Shown: piece after piece, positions 23,702-30,803 of the stretch
Layout: each line of letters begins with the position of its first letter
How positions within the stretch are numbered: position 1 is the stretch's first letter
Assembly: GCA_017883075.1 (NCBI GenBank)
Contig: JADGOI010000017.1
Location: 1-32,649 of the forward strand
Reading direction: 5' to 3'
From: Acidimicrobiales bacterium
Lineage (GTDB): Bacteria; Actinomycetota; Acidimicrobiia; Acidimicrobiales; RAAP-2
DNA: 32,649 bases
Notes under the pieces: generated by a model
The model's database searches: none
What the model saw: the letters and a program-made list of their open reading frames with translations, nothing else
Told to the model about the DNA's origin: nothing
Made by a program: the position numbers and the translations under genes

Positions 23702-24780
23702 GCGGGCTCGATGCCGGACGACCGGCTGCGGTGGTGGTGGCCCGGGGCGGGCGATTGCCGGTCGGAGGCGACGAAGCGGTGGCGGAAGCCGGGGGGTTGG
23801 TGGTGGTGGTCGGCTCGGGAACCAACGAGGCGGCCCGGTCGCTGGCGGCAGCGGAACGGGCGTGGTTCTGCGAGACAGGTCCGGGCTTGCAGCCGGGAGC
23901 ACTGGCGGCCGCCCTGGCCCCACTCCTCCACGACGTGCCGTTGGTGGTGATGCCCTCGTCGCCGGACGGACGAGATCTTGCTCCGAGGGTCGCGGCGATC
24001 CTCGACCGTCCCTTCATTGCCCATGCCGTGTCCGTCTCCTTCCGGCCGGGACCCGGACCGGACGGACGGAACGGCAACAACGAGCACCGGGGCGGTGTGG
24101 ATGCCGAGGTGTCCCGCCTCGACGACCGGATTTTGGTGACGATCACTGTGGACGGCCCGGCGGTGGCCACCCTGGTTCCCGGTAGCCGCTCGGTGGTGCC
24201 GCGGCGACAACCATCACCCTGGGAGCCGGAGCCGGTGACCCTTTCCGGCCCTTCCCCCGAGGGCGCTCCCGGGAGCGGACCTCTCGATCCTCACGTTCTC
24301 GAGATCTTGGAGCCGGACCCCGCCACCATGGACCTGGCCGACGCGGTGCGGGTGCTGGGAGGGGGGGCGGGTCTGGCGGCGGGCACATCCGACGATCGGG
24401 CCCGGGCCACCTTCGACCTGCTGGTGCAGGTCTCCGCCGCGCTGGGGGCGTCGGCCGGGGCCACCCGGGTTGTCACCGACGCCGGATGGATCGGGTACGA
24501 ACGTCAGATCGGCACCACCGGTGTCACCGTCGACCCTGACCTCTACATCGCCTTGGGTGTATCAGGTGCCACCCAGCACGTAGGTGGGCTCGGGGCACCC
24601 CGTCACGTGGTGAGTGTGAACACCGATCCATCGTGCCCGATGACCGCCATGGCCGATCTGGGTCTCATCACCGACGGACGCGGGCTGTTGATCGAGTTGG
24701 CCCGCCGGTTGAACGTAGTAATTCCCACCGGCGTCCTGACCGGCCACGGCCCGGGCGACATCGAGGGTGGCCATGGATAA
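23698..24780 (+). CDS. Mycofactocin-associated electron transfer flavoprotein alpha subunit (FixB-like)
   Basis: ETF alpha carries FAD and shuttles electrons between dehydrogenases and a membrane quinone reductase. The C-terminal FAD domain is clear: LGASAGATRVVTDAGWIGYE, GTTGVTVDPDLYIALGVSGA, TQHVGGL and VVSVNTDPSCPMTAMADLGL, matching the conserved G-x-T-G-x-x-V, LYIA-x-G-SGA-x-QH and N-x-D-x-x-A-P blocks. The N-terminal domain is divergent and Ala/Val-rich with a Gly/Pro/Asn insertion (about residues 113-130). GTG 23698 overlaps the previous stop (GTGA). Length 360, somewhat longer than the usual 310-330. ETF beta lies three genes downstream instead of adjacent, which is unusual. Confidence 0.88.
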   Translation: MSGLDAGRPAAVVVARGGRLPVGGDEAVAEAGGLVVVVGSGTNEAARSLAAAERAWFCETGPGLQPGALAAALAPLLHDVPLVVMPSSPDGRDLAPRVAAILDRPFIAHAVSVSFRPGPGPDGRNGNNEHRGGVDAEVSRLDDRILVTITVDGPAVATLVPGSRSVVPRRQPSPWEPEPVTLSGPSPEGAPGSGPLDPHVLEILEPDPATMDLADAVRVLGGGAGLAAGTSDDRARATFDLLVQVSAALGASAGATRVVTDAGWIGYERQIGTTGVTVDPDLYIALGVSGATQHVGGLGAPRHVVSVNTDPSCPMTAMADLGLITDGRGLLIELARRLNVVIPTGVLTGHGPGDIEGGHG

Positions 24781-26119
24781 GGGCGACATGGTTCCCACCC
24801 CCGGCGTCTCGTCCGACACTCCTGGCTTCGATGCGGTGGTGGTGGGTGCCGGTCCGGCAGGCTCGGCGGCAGCATTGGCCCTGGCCCGGGCCGGGCGATC
24901 GGTCGTCCTGGTCGAACGCGGGCCGTTTCCCGGCTCCAAGAACGTCTATGGCGGGGTGGTCTACGGACGGGTCCTCGACGAGGTGGTTCCCGAGTGGTGG
25001 AACGAGGTCCCCGTCGAGCGCTGGGTGGTCCGGCGGTCCACCATGATGATGACCGGCTCCCAATCGGTGTCCGTCGACTACCGGTCAGCGGCGTGGGGTG
25101 AGGTGCCCTACAACGGGATGACCACGCTTCGATCCCGCTTCGACAACTGGCTGGCCACCAAGGCTGTCGAGGCCGGTGCCCAACTCGTCACCTCCACGGT
25201 CGCCACCGGCCTGTTGCGGGACGCCCATGGGCGTATCGTCGGGGTTCGCACCGATCGGGACCGGGGCGAACTACGGGCCAACGTGGTGGTGGCCTGTGAC
25301 GGTGTCAATTCGTTTCTGGCCAAAGAGGCCGGGCTGATGCCGCCGGCCGAGGCCTCGCACCACACCCTCGGGGTGAAAGAGGTACTGGACCTGCCCGGAC
25401 ACGTCATCGACGAGCGGTTCGGGCTGCGGAGGAGCGAAGGCGTCGATATCGAGATGTTGGGTTGCACCCGGGGCATTCCCGGGGGCGGGTTCCTCTACAC
25501 CAACTCGGACACCGTGAGCCTCGGGGTCGTGCTCTCGTTGCCTCACCTGGCCGAGGCCAAGGTCCGGCCCGAGGAGTTGATTGCCGACCTCAAGAACCAT
25601 CCCTCCGTCGCTCCCTACCTGCGGGGCGCCACCTTGCGCGAGTACGCCGCCCACTTGATCCCCGAGGGGGGCTACGACACCATGCCCACCATGGTCACCG
25701 ACGGGATGTTGGTGGCCGGCGATGCCGCCGCCATGACACTGGCGGCAGGGCTCTGGCTGGAAGGCGTCAATTTCGCCATCGGCTCCGGTCTTGCCGCCGG
25801 GCGGGCGGTCGACCGGGCCATCGCCGCCGGAGACTGCTCGGCTAAGGGACTGGCCTCCTATCGCTCCGATCTGGAAGGTCAATTTGTGCTGGCCGACCAC
25901 AAACGGTTTCGCAAGGCCCCGGCGCTCGTGCTCTCCGAGCGGATACAGCAGCGCTACCCGGGCCTCATCTGCGACCTTGTCGACGGGATGTTCACCGTGA
26001 CCAACCCGGTGCCGAAACCGGGAGGCGTGCGGCTGACCCGGTCGGTCGCCGCCAAACACGGTGTCAAACTCCGACAACTGGCAGCCGACACCGTGCGGGC
26101 CCTGAAAGTCTTCGGATGA
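24773..26119 (+). CDS. ETF:quinone oxidoreductase, FixC-like
   Basis: FAD-dependent geranylgeranyl-reductase/FixC-type flavoprotein, 448 residues, that passes electrons from reduced ETF to membrane quinone. FAD-binding GAGPAGSAAALALARAG and the FixC block VERGPFPGSKNVYGGVVYG lie near the N-terminus (about 26-65). The second FAD motif is DGMLVAGDAAAMTLAAGLWLEG, followed by NFAIGSGLAAGRAV. In this family the iron-sulfur part is a separate FixX protein, and indeed a FixX-like gene overlaps its stop (ATGA). ATG 24773 is preferred; GTG 24767 in the same frame is possible. It overlaps the ETF alpha 3' end by eight bases. Confidence 0.9.
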   Translation: MDKGDMVPTPGVSSDTPGFDAVVVGAGPAGSAAALALARAGRSVVLVERGPFPGSKNVYGGVVYGRVLDEVVPEWWNEVPVERWVVRRSTMMMTGSQSVSVDYRSAAWGEVPYNGMTTLRSRFDNWLATKAVEAGAQLVTSTVATGLLRDAHGRIVGVRTDRDRGELRANVVVACDGVNSFLAKEAGLMPPAEASHHTLGVKEVLDLPGHVIDERFGLRRSEGVDIEMLGCTRGIPGGGFLYTNSDTVSLGVVLSLPHLAEAKVRPEELIADLKNHPSVAPYLRGATLREYAAHLIPEGGYDTMPTMVTDGMLVAGDAAAMTLAAGLWLEGVNFAIGSGLAAGRAVDRAIAAGDCSAKGLASYRSDLEGQFVLADHKRFRKAPALVLSERIQQRYPGLICDLVDGMFTVTNPVPKPGGVRLTRSVAAKHGVKLRQLAADTVRALKVFG

Positions 26120-26454
26120 GCGCCGCGGGTGGAGTCCCCGGATCGGGCCACGAGGTGCCGGGGGGAACATGGCGGGGAATCTCCTTTGAGGACCGGATGG
26201 CCACTGTCGAATTCAGGGTGGGCGAGCGGGCCCACATCACCGTCGACTCCGAAGTGTGCCGGTCATGCACCACCAAGGCCTGCGTGACTGCCTGTCCGGC
26301 CAACCTGTTCGCACCCACGTCGGGGGGAGGGATCCTCTTCAACTATGAGGAGTGCTTCGAGTGTGGGACCTGTTACATGGTGTGCAACCACGAGGGGGCC
26401 ATCACCTGGACCTATCCCGACGGCGGCCTGGGCGTCGTCTTCCACCAGGGATGA
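26116..26454 (+). CDS. FixX-like ferredoxin with eight cysteines
   Basis: Small iron-sulfur protein (112 residues) that partners FixC. Two cysteine groups are visible: C-x2-C-x4-C-x3-CP (VCRSCTTKACVTACPANLF) and C-x2-C-x2-C-x3-C (CFECGTCYMVCNHEGAITW), so two clusters are possible. About 32 residues precede the domain. ATG 26116 overlaps the FixC-like stop; a later in-frame ATG (RMATVEFRVG) gives the more typical short FixX. The stop overlaps the ETF beta start (ATGA). Confidence 0.9.
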   Translation: MSAAGGVPGSGHEVPGGTWRGISFEDRMATVEFRVGERAHITVDSEVCRSCTTKACVTACPANLFAPTSGGGILFNYEECFECGTCYMVCNHEGAITWTYPDGGLGVVFHQG

Positions 26455-27419
26455 GCCCCATGGATGACATCGGGTCCGGGCCCATGGTGGTCGCCTGCAT
26501 CCGGATCACCGATCTCCGCCCCCAGATCGAACCATTGTCGGGAACCGTTGTCCGGGAACCATGGAGCACCGGGTTGTCGCCGGCCGACGCCGCCGCCCTC
26601 GAGTACTCCTTCCGCATCGCCGAGGCCTGGTCCGGCCACGTGGTGGTGATCACCGCCGCCCCATCCTCTGCCGATGCCGTCCTCCGCGACGCCCGAGCAC
26701 TCGGAGCCACTGTGCTTCGCATCGCTGGCGGCAGTCCATCCTCGGATCAGGCCTACGTGGACGAACTGGGATCGGATGAACGGGGCATGGCCGGGATGAT
26801 CGTGGCCGCCCTGGCCCCGTTGGGTCGACCGTCATTGGTGGTATGCGGGGACCGATCCTCCGACCGCGGCACCGGGGCATTGCCGGCATTCTTGGCCCAT
26901 GAGCTCGGTGCGGCCCAAGCCCTGGGCCTGGTGGCCATCACCACCACCGACCAGGAATCGATGGTGGTGGCCGAACGCCGATTGGACGGGGGGTGGCGAG
27001 AACGCCTTCATGTCCCGTGCCCGGCGGTGTGCTCGGTGGAAGGCGCCGGCGTCCGGCTCCGTCGAGCCTCGTTGACCGCCACCCTGGCGGCCCAACGCAC
27101 CGAGATCCCCCAGGTGACAGCGGCCGGTGGACCCGGCACCACCCGAGGTGCGGATCCCGTCGGGCCGGCCGAGGTTGTGGTGGGGCCGGTGCGTCCATTC
27201 CGGCCCCGTACCCGGGCGGTACCGGCGCCCGATAGTGACGACCCCCGGTTGCGACTCCTCACCCTCACCGGCGCACTGGTGGCCCATGACCCGCCCACCG
27301 TCGTCGGGCCAATCGACGCCGCCGGTGCCGCTGACGCCTTGTTGGCATTCCTCATCCGCCACGGCTACCTCGATACGGAACCGGTTGGTGAAGAAGCGGC
27401 CACCGAGGTGGAGTGGTGA
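26451..27419 (+). CDS. Mycofactocin-associated electron transfer flavoprotein beta subunit (FixA-like)
   Basis: Partner of ETF alpha, 322 residues. It keeps the FixA/EtfB plan: MVVACIRITD at the start, then LSPADAAALEYSFRIAE (the usual NP-x-D-x-x-ALE-x-A-x-x-L equivalent), LRDARALGATVLRI, LVVCGDRSSDRGTGALPAFLAHELG (the G-x-x-x-x-D-x-x-x-G block) and VPCPAVCSVE. The normal C-terminal NEPRYPS region is replaced by GAGVRLRRASL, and a 110-residue, Pro/Gly-rich extension follows with no recognisable motif. AMP or FAD retention, and so any bifurcating ability, cannot be judged. ATG 26451 overlaps the FixX-like stop; ATG 26460 is an alternative. It ends overlapping the mftE start. Confidence 0.82.
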   Translation: MSPMDDIGSGPMVVACIRITDLRPQIEPLSGTVVREPWSTGLSPADAAALEYSFRIAEAWSGHVVVITAAPSSADAVLRDARALGATVLRIAGGSPSSDQAYVDELGSDERGMAGMIVAALAPLGRPSLVVCGDRSSDRGTGALPAFLAHELGAAQALGLVAITTTDQESMVVAERRLDGGWRERLHVPCPAVCSVEGAGVRLRRASLTATLAAQRTEIPQVTAAGGPGTTRGADPVGPAEVVVGPVRPFRPRTRAVPAPDSDDPRLRLLTLTGALVAHDPPTVVGPIDAAGAADALLAFLIRHGYLDTEPVGEEAATEVEW

Positions 27420-28117
27420 CCTCCCTGGCCCAGTTGGCATGGCCAGACATCGCCAGCATCACCGACCGGGGGGCAGTCCTCCTGGTCCCGGTGGGATCCA
27501 CCGAGCAGCACGGTCCCCACCTCCCGGTCACCACCGACACCGACATTGCCGTGGCCATCGTCTCCCATCGGACCATCGGGATCCGGATCCCCCACGCCGT
27601 CATCGCACCGGCGATCCCCTACGGATCGTGCGGCGAGCACGCTGGATTTCCCGGGACCCTCTCCATCGGCCAAGCGGCCACCGAGCTGGTGCTGGTGGAG
27701 TTGGTCCGTTCGGCCAGCGCGACGTTCGCCGCCGTGGTGGTGGTCTCCACCCACGGAGGGAACTCCGAACCTGTCGAGCGGGCCATGGCCCTCCTTGGTT
27801 CCGAGGGCCGGAACGTGCGGACGTGGAGTCCCCGGTGGCAAGGTGACGCCCATGCCGGCCATACCGAGACCTCGCTGATGTTGGCCATCGCACCCGATCG
27901 CGTCCGCCTCGAATCAGCTGCACCGGGTGATACCCGGACCCTTGCCTCGATCCTTCCCGAACTCCGCGCCGGCGGGGTGGCTTCGGTGAGCCCCAACGGC
28001 GTCCTCGGGGATCCCACCATGGCCAGCCCGGACGAGGGGAAGCGGCTCCTCACGTCCGCCGTCGACGATCTCATCGGGTTCGTGGAATCATGCGATTTCA
28101 CCGGGGTGCAACCGTGA
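27416..28117 (+). CDS. mftE: Mycofactocin precursor peptidase (creatininase family)
   Basis: Metalloprotease that cuts processed MftA to release the Val-Tyr-derived core. Creatininase-family metal ligands are present: STEQHGPHLPVTTDT (Glu30, His32, Asp41), CGEHAGFPGTLSI, VVSTHGGNSEPVE and DAHAGHTETSLML. Length 233 residues, as usual. GTG 27416 overlaps the ETF beta stop (GTGA); GTG 27413 is equally in frame. It is separated from mftC by six redox genes, where many mycobacterial clusters have mftD. Confidence 0.94.
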   Translation: MTSLAQLAWPDIASITDRGAVLLVPVGSTEQHGPHLPVTTDTDIAVAIVSHRTIGIRIPHAVIAPAIPYGSCGEHAGFPGTLSIGQAATELVLVELVRSASATFAAVVVVSTHGGNSEPVERAMALLGSEGRNVRTWSPRWQGDAHAGHTETSLMLAIAPDRVRLESAAPGDTRTLASILPELRAGGVASVSPNGVLGDPTMASPDEGKRLLTSAVDDLIGFVESCDFTGVQP

Positions 28118-28899
28118 ACCGGGTCGCGCTTGTCACCGGGGCCGCCCGTGGCATCGGGGCCGCCACCGTACGTGGGCTGGTCGCCTCCGGGTGGTCGGTG
28201 GTCGCCGTCGACCTCGCCTCGGACGATCCCCGGCTCCCCTACCCGCTCGGGACCGCCGATGAGCTCCACGCCGTGGTGGACTCGGCGGGAGGCGAAGGGG
28301 TGGTCGCCCACGTGGCCGATGCCACTGACCCCGAGGCGCTGGGCGGGGCAGTATCCCGGGCCGAGGAACTCTTCGGTGGGCTCGATGCCGTCATTGCCGC
28401 AGCCGGCGTCATCGCCGGCGGAGTGCCGCTGTGGGAGATGCCGGAGGCACAGCTGCGGGCCGTCATGGACGTCGACCTCGGCGGTCCACTGACCGCGGCG
28501 CGAGTGGGAATACCCGCCCTTCTCCGGCGTCCGATGCCGAGGGAGGGGCGCTTCATCGCCGTGGTCTCGGCGGCTGCCACCCGCGGACTCCCGGGTCTGG
28601 CCGCCTACTGCGCGGCCAAGGCGGGGGTGGCCGGACTGATCAGAGGCCTGGCCCTAGACCTCCGGGCGACCGGTGTGACGGCCGTAGGGGTGAGCCCTGG
28701 CTCCACCGCGACCGCCATCCTCGAAGAAAGTGCCCGGCTCTACGGATTGGAGGGTGCTGAGGCGTTTGCGGCTCAGGTGCCGGTGGAACGGCTCCTGGCC
28801 CCAGAAGAGGTGGCGGCCGCCCTTGTGTGGTTGGCGGGTCCCGAAACCGGGGGCATCACCGGCACCGTGATCCCGGTGGACGGTGGACTGTCTCTTTGA
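28114..28899 (+). CDS. Mycofactocin-coupled SDR-family dehydrogenase
   Basis: Short-chain dehydrogenase, 261 residues. Nucleotide motif TGAARGIG (residues 8-15), AAAGV for NNAG (96-100), and a catalytic triad Ser152 (VVSAAA), Tyr165 and Lys169 (AAYCAAK). SPGSTATAI near residue 195 and the closing TGTVIPVDGGLSL are standard. SDR subfamilies found with mycofactocin keep NAD(P) bound and depend on the cofactor for turnover, and this one is embedded between mftE and mftF, so it is likely a client enzyme. The substrate alcohol or ketone is unknown. GTG 28114 overlaps the mftE stop (GTGA); its TGA overlaps the mftF TTG. Confidence 0.9.
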   Translation: MNRVALVTGAARGIGAATVRGLVASGWSVVAVDLASDDPRLPYPLGTADELHAVVDSAGGEGVVAHVADATDPEALGGAVSRAEELFGGLDAVIAAAGVIAGGVPLWEMPEAQLRAVMDVDLGGPLTAARVGIPALLRRPMPREGRFIAVVSAAATRGLPGLAAYCAAKAGVAGLIRGLALDLRATGVTAVGVSPGSTATAILEESARLYGLEGAEAFAAQVPVERLLAPEEVAAALVWLAGPETGGITGTVIPVDGGLSL

Positions 28900-30326
28900 C
28901 AGCTCCACCTCCACGGAGCGCCCTGCCCCCGGGATTCCGCCTGGTTCTCGATAGATCGGTCCGGAGTTTCGCCGGAGGAACTGTATTGGTCGGCGGCCGT
29001 CCCGGGCGGATCCTCAGGCTCACCGCCCACGGTGCGGCGGCGGTAGCCGCGCTCACCGGCGGCAACTCCTCGACCGACGCCGAACGCATGCTCGGTCGGC
29101 GACTGGTCGAAGCGGGCATGGCTCATCCCGTCCCCCCACCGCCAGGCCTGGCGGATATCCGTGACGTGACCGTGGTGATCCCGGTCCACGACCGGAGTGA
29201 GCAGGTCGACCGGTGCCTCGCCTCGTTGGACCGGGCAACCCCGGTCGTGGTAGTCGACGACGGGTCAGAGGATCCGGAGTCGGTGGCCGAGGTCTGCCGC
29301 CGGCACGGGGCCCGGCTGGTGACCCGCGCAGTGAACGGAGGCCCGGCTGCCGCCCGGAATGACGGTATGGGCCTGGTCGACACGCCGTTGGTGGCGTTCC
29401 TCGACAGTGATTGCGTGGCAGGGCCGGGTTGGCTCGCCCCACTGGTCCAGATGTTCGACGACCCGGTCGTGGGGGCGGTGGCGCCCCGAATCCGGCCGAA
29501 CGGATCTTCCCGCTCGGCCCGGGAACGCTTCAACCACCATCATTCTCCTCTCGACATGGGGCCCGAGGCCAGCGAGGTGGGTCCGAACCGGCTGGTCAGG
29601 TACGTCCCCACCGCCGCCCTGGTGGTGCGACGCCAGGCATGGGGTGAAGGGTTCGACGTGGAACTCCGGTTCGGGGAGGACGTGGACCTGGTGTGGTCCC
29701 TGGTCGACAACGGATGGCAGGTGAGATACCTGCCGTCCGTTGAGATCGAGCACCACGGGCCGGCATCGTGGGGAGGGTTGCTCCGCAAGCGCTTCTGCTA
29801 CGGAACCTCCGCCGGTCCCCTTTCCCGACGTCACCCCGGACGACTGGCCCCGGCGGTGCTGCGACCGTGGCCAACGCTGGCCGCCGTCGCCCTCCTGGGC
29901 GGCCGTCCCCGGATCGCAGTGGCAGTCACGGCACTGTACGGCGGAGCCATGGCTCGACGGGTGTGGCCACTCGGTGTCCCCCCGACCGTGGCCATGCGGT
30001 GGAGCGTGCAGGCGACCGGATGGTCGCTCTTCGGGCTCGGTAGGGCGGCCACCGTGGTAGTAGGCCCCGCCCTGGTGCTGGGCGCCGTGGGGGGACGTCG
30101 ACTGCGACGAGCGGCAGTGGCTCTGTCCATGGTCCCCCCGGCCGTCGAATGGTGGCGACGTCGCCCCGACCTCGATCTGGTCAGGTGGTCGCTGGCGTCG
30201 GTGGCCGATGATGTGGCCTATGGGATCGGGGTGTGGGCCGGATGCATCCGAACCGGGACCCTGGCCCCGCTCCTCCCGGTCGTCGAGGTGAAGCGGCCCG
30301 GCCGGGGTGGCGTCGGGGAGACATGA
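28896..30326 (+). CDS. mftF: Mycofactocin glycosyltransferase
   Basis: Adds glucose units to premycofactocin. Length 476. An N-terminal segment (about residues 14-82) resembles the small PqqD/RRE fold (LDRSVRSF...GRILRLTAHGAA...RRLVEAGMAHP). The GT-A domain follows: VTVVIPVHDR, VVVDDGS, NGGPAAARNDGM, AFLDSDC (DXD-type metal site), RFGEDVDLVWSL. The C-terminal 150 residues are hydrophobic, with several possible membrane segments. TTG 28896 overlaps the SDR stop as TTGA, and no better in-frame start exists nearby. It is the last gene of the operon; the next 477 bases hold no gene. Confidence 0.94.
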   Translation: MTAPPPRSALPPGFRLVLDRSVRSFAGGTVLVGGRPGRILRLTAHGAAAVAALTGGNSSTDAERMLGRRLVEAGMAHPVPPPPGLADIRDVTVVIPVHDRSEQVDRCLASLDRATPVVVVDDGSEDPESVAEVCRRHGARLVTRAVNGGPAAARNDGMGLVDTPLVAFLDSDCVAGPGWLAPLVQMFDDPVVGAVAPRIRPNGSSRSARERFNHHHSPLDMGPEASEVGPNRLVRYVPTAALVVRRQAWGEGFDVELRFGEDVDLVWSLVDNGWQVRYLPSVEIEHHGPASWGGLLRKRFCYGTSAGPLSRRHPGRLAPAVLRPWPTLAAVALLGGRPRIAVAVTALYGGAMARRVWPLGVPPTVAMRWSVQATGWSLFGLGRAATVVVGPALVLGAVGGRRLRRAAVALSMVPPAVEWWRRRPDLDLVRWSLASVADDVAYGIGVWAGCIRTGTLAPLLPVVEVKRPGRGGVGET

Positions 30327-30374
30327 GCCCGTTCCGCCCGCCGGCTCGGCGGTCCCACGTTCCGTGACCGATTC

Positions 30375-30417
30375 CAATGGTCATGACAGCACCATAAGTC
30401 CAGCTCAATGGCCATGA
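30375..30417. repeat. 12-bp near-identical direct repeat after mftF
   Basis: CAATGGTCATGA (30375-30386) recurs as CAATGGCCATGA (30406-30417), one mismatch, 31 bases apart. This is close to three helical turns, so the copies could be operator half-sites upstream of the Rpf-like gene. Function unknown. Confidence 0.5.
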
Positions 30418-30418
30418 T

Positions 30419-30446
30419 ATGACCAGGAGCAAACAATATGTATACT
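30419..30446 (+). promoter_or_regulatory. Candidate promoter of the Rpf-like gene
   Basis: A good -10 hexamer TATACT (30441-30446) lies in a local AT-rich patch, with a poor -35 ATGACC (30419-30424) 16 bases upstream. Transcription from here would give a leader of about 350 bases. Confidence 0.45.
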
Positions 30447-30480
30447 TTAGTTAGCGCCAATTTGCCGGGTCGTCCCGAAT

Positions 30481-30803
30481 CCGAGGAGGACCCCACCAAT
30501 CGTGAGTAGTGAATCACGCATGGTGGCAGCGACAGATCCGTCCGAACCCCGGATAGATCAGTGCTGCCACGTTGGAGAGCGTGTGGCCCGTGGCCACCCG
30601 TCGGCGTGCCAAGACCGATGACGAACAAGGACGAAACCACGAAGCAATCTTGGGCGTAGACCAACCGGCCGCACACCCTACGGCGTAAAGCCAGGACGAA
30701 CGATGCCTTCCCGCTCGCCGTCCGGGGACCGAATGCAAGGGCCGGAGCCCGCCAACACCGAGCAGAGGAAGGCGCCATCGCGCGCCCTACGAAGGGAGGT
30801 GCC
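30481..30803 (+). promoter_or_regulatory. Long structured leader of the Rpf-like gene, riboswitch-like
   Basis: No coding sequence, but many complementary segments in a row: CGTGA/TCACG (30501-30505 with 30514-30518) nested in CCACCA/TGGTGG (30493-30498 with 30521-30526); GTGGCAGC/GCTGCCAC (30523-30530 with 30563-30570) enclosing ATCCG/CGGAT (30536-30540 with 30550-30554); GTGGCC/GGCCAC (30583-30588 with 30592-30597); CCAAGA/TCTTGG (30609-30614 with 30648-30653); ACGGCG/CGCCGT (30680-30685 with 30716-30721). Two of the helices share bases and exclude each other, as in a switch. Actinobacterial rpf genes are often under ydaO-type c-di-AMP riboswitches; only weak similarity to that consensus is visible (GTGAATC, GCGAC, TCCGAACCC). 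Confidence 0.5.

Noticed and set aside
30600-30720. Possible c-di-GMP (GEMM) or cobalamin riboswitch suggested by GGCGTAAAGCC and AGCCAGGACGAACGATGCC
   Set aside because: Only short fragments resemble the consensus. The surrounding required helices and the tetraloop/receptor elements are not present.
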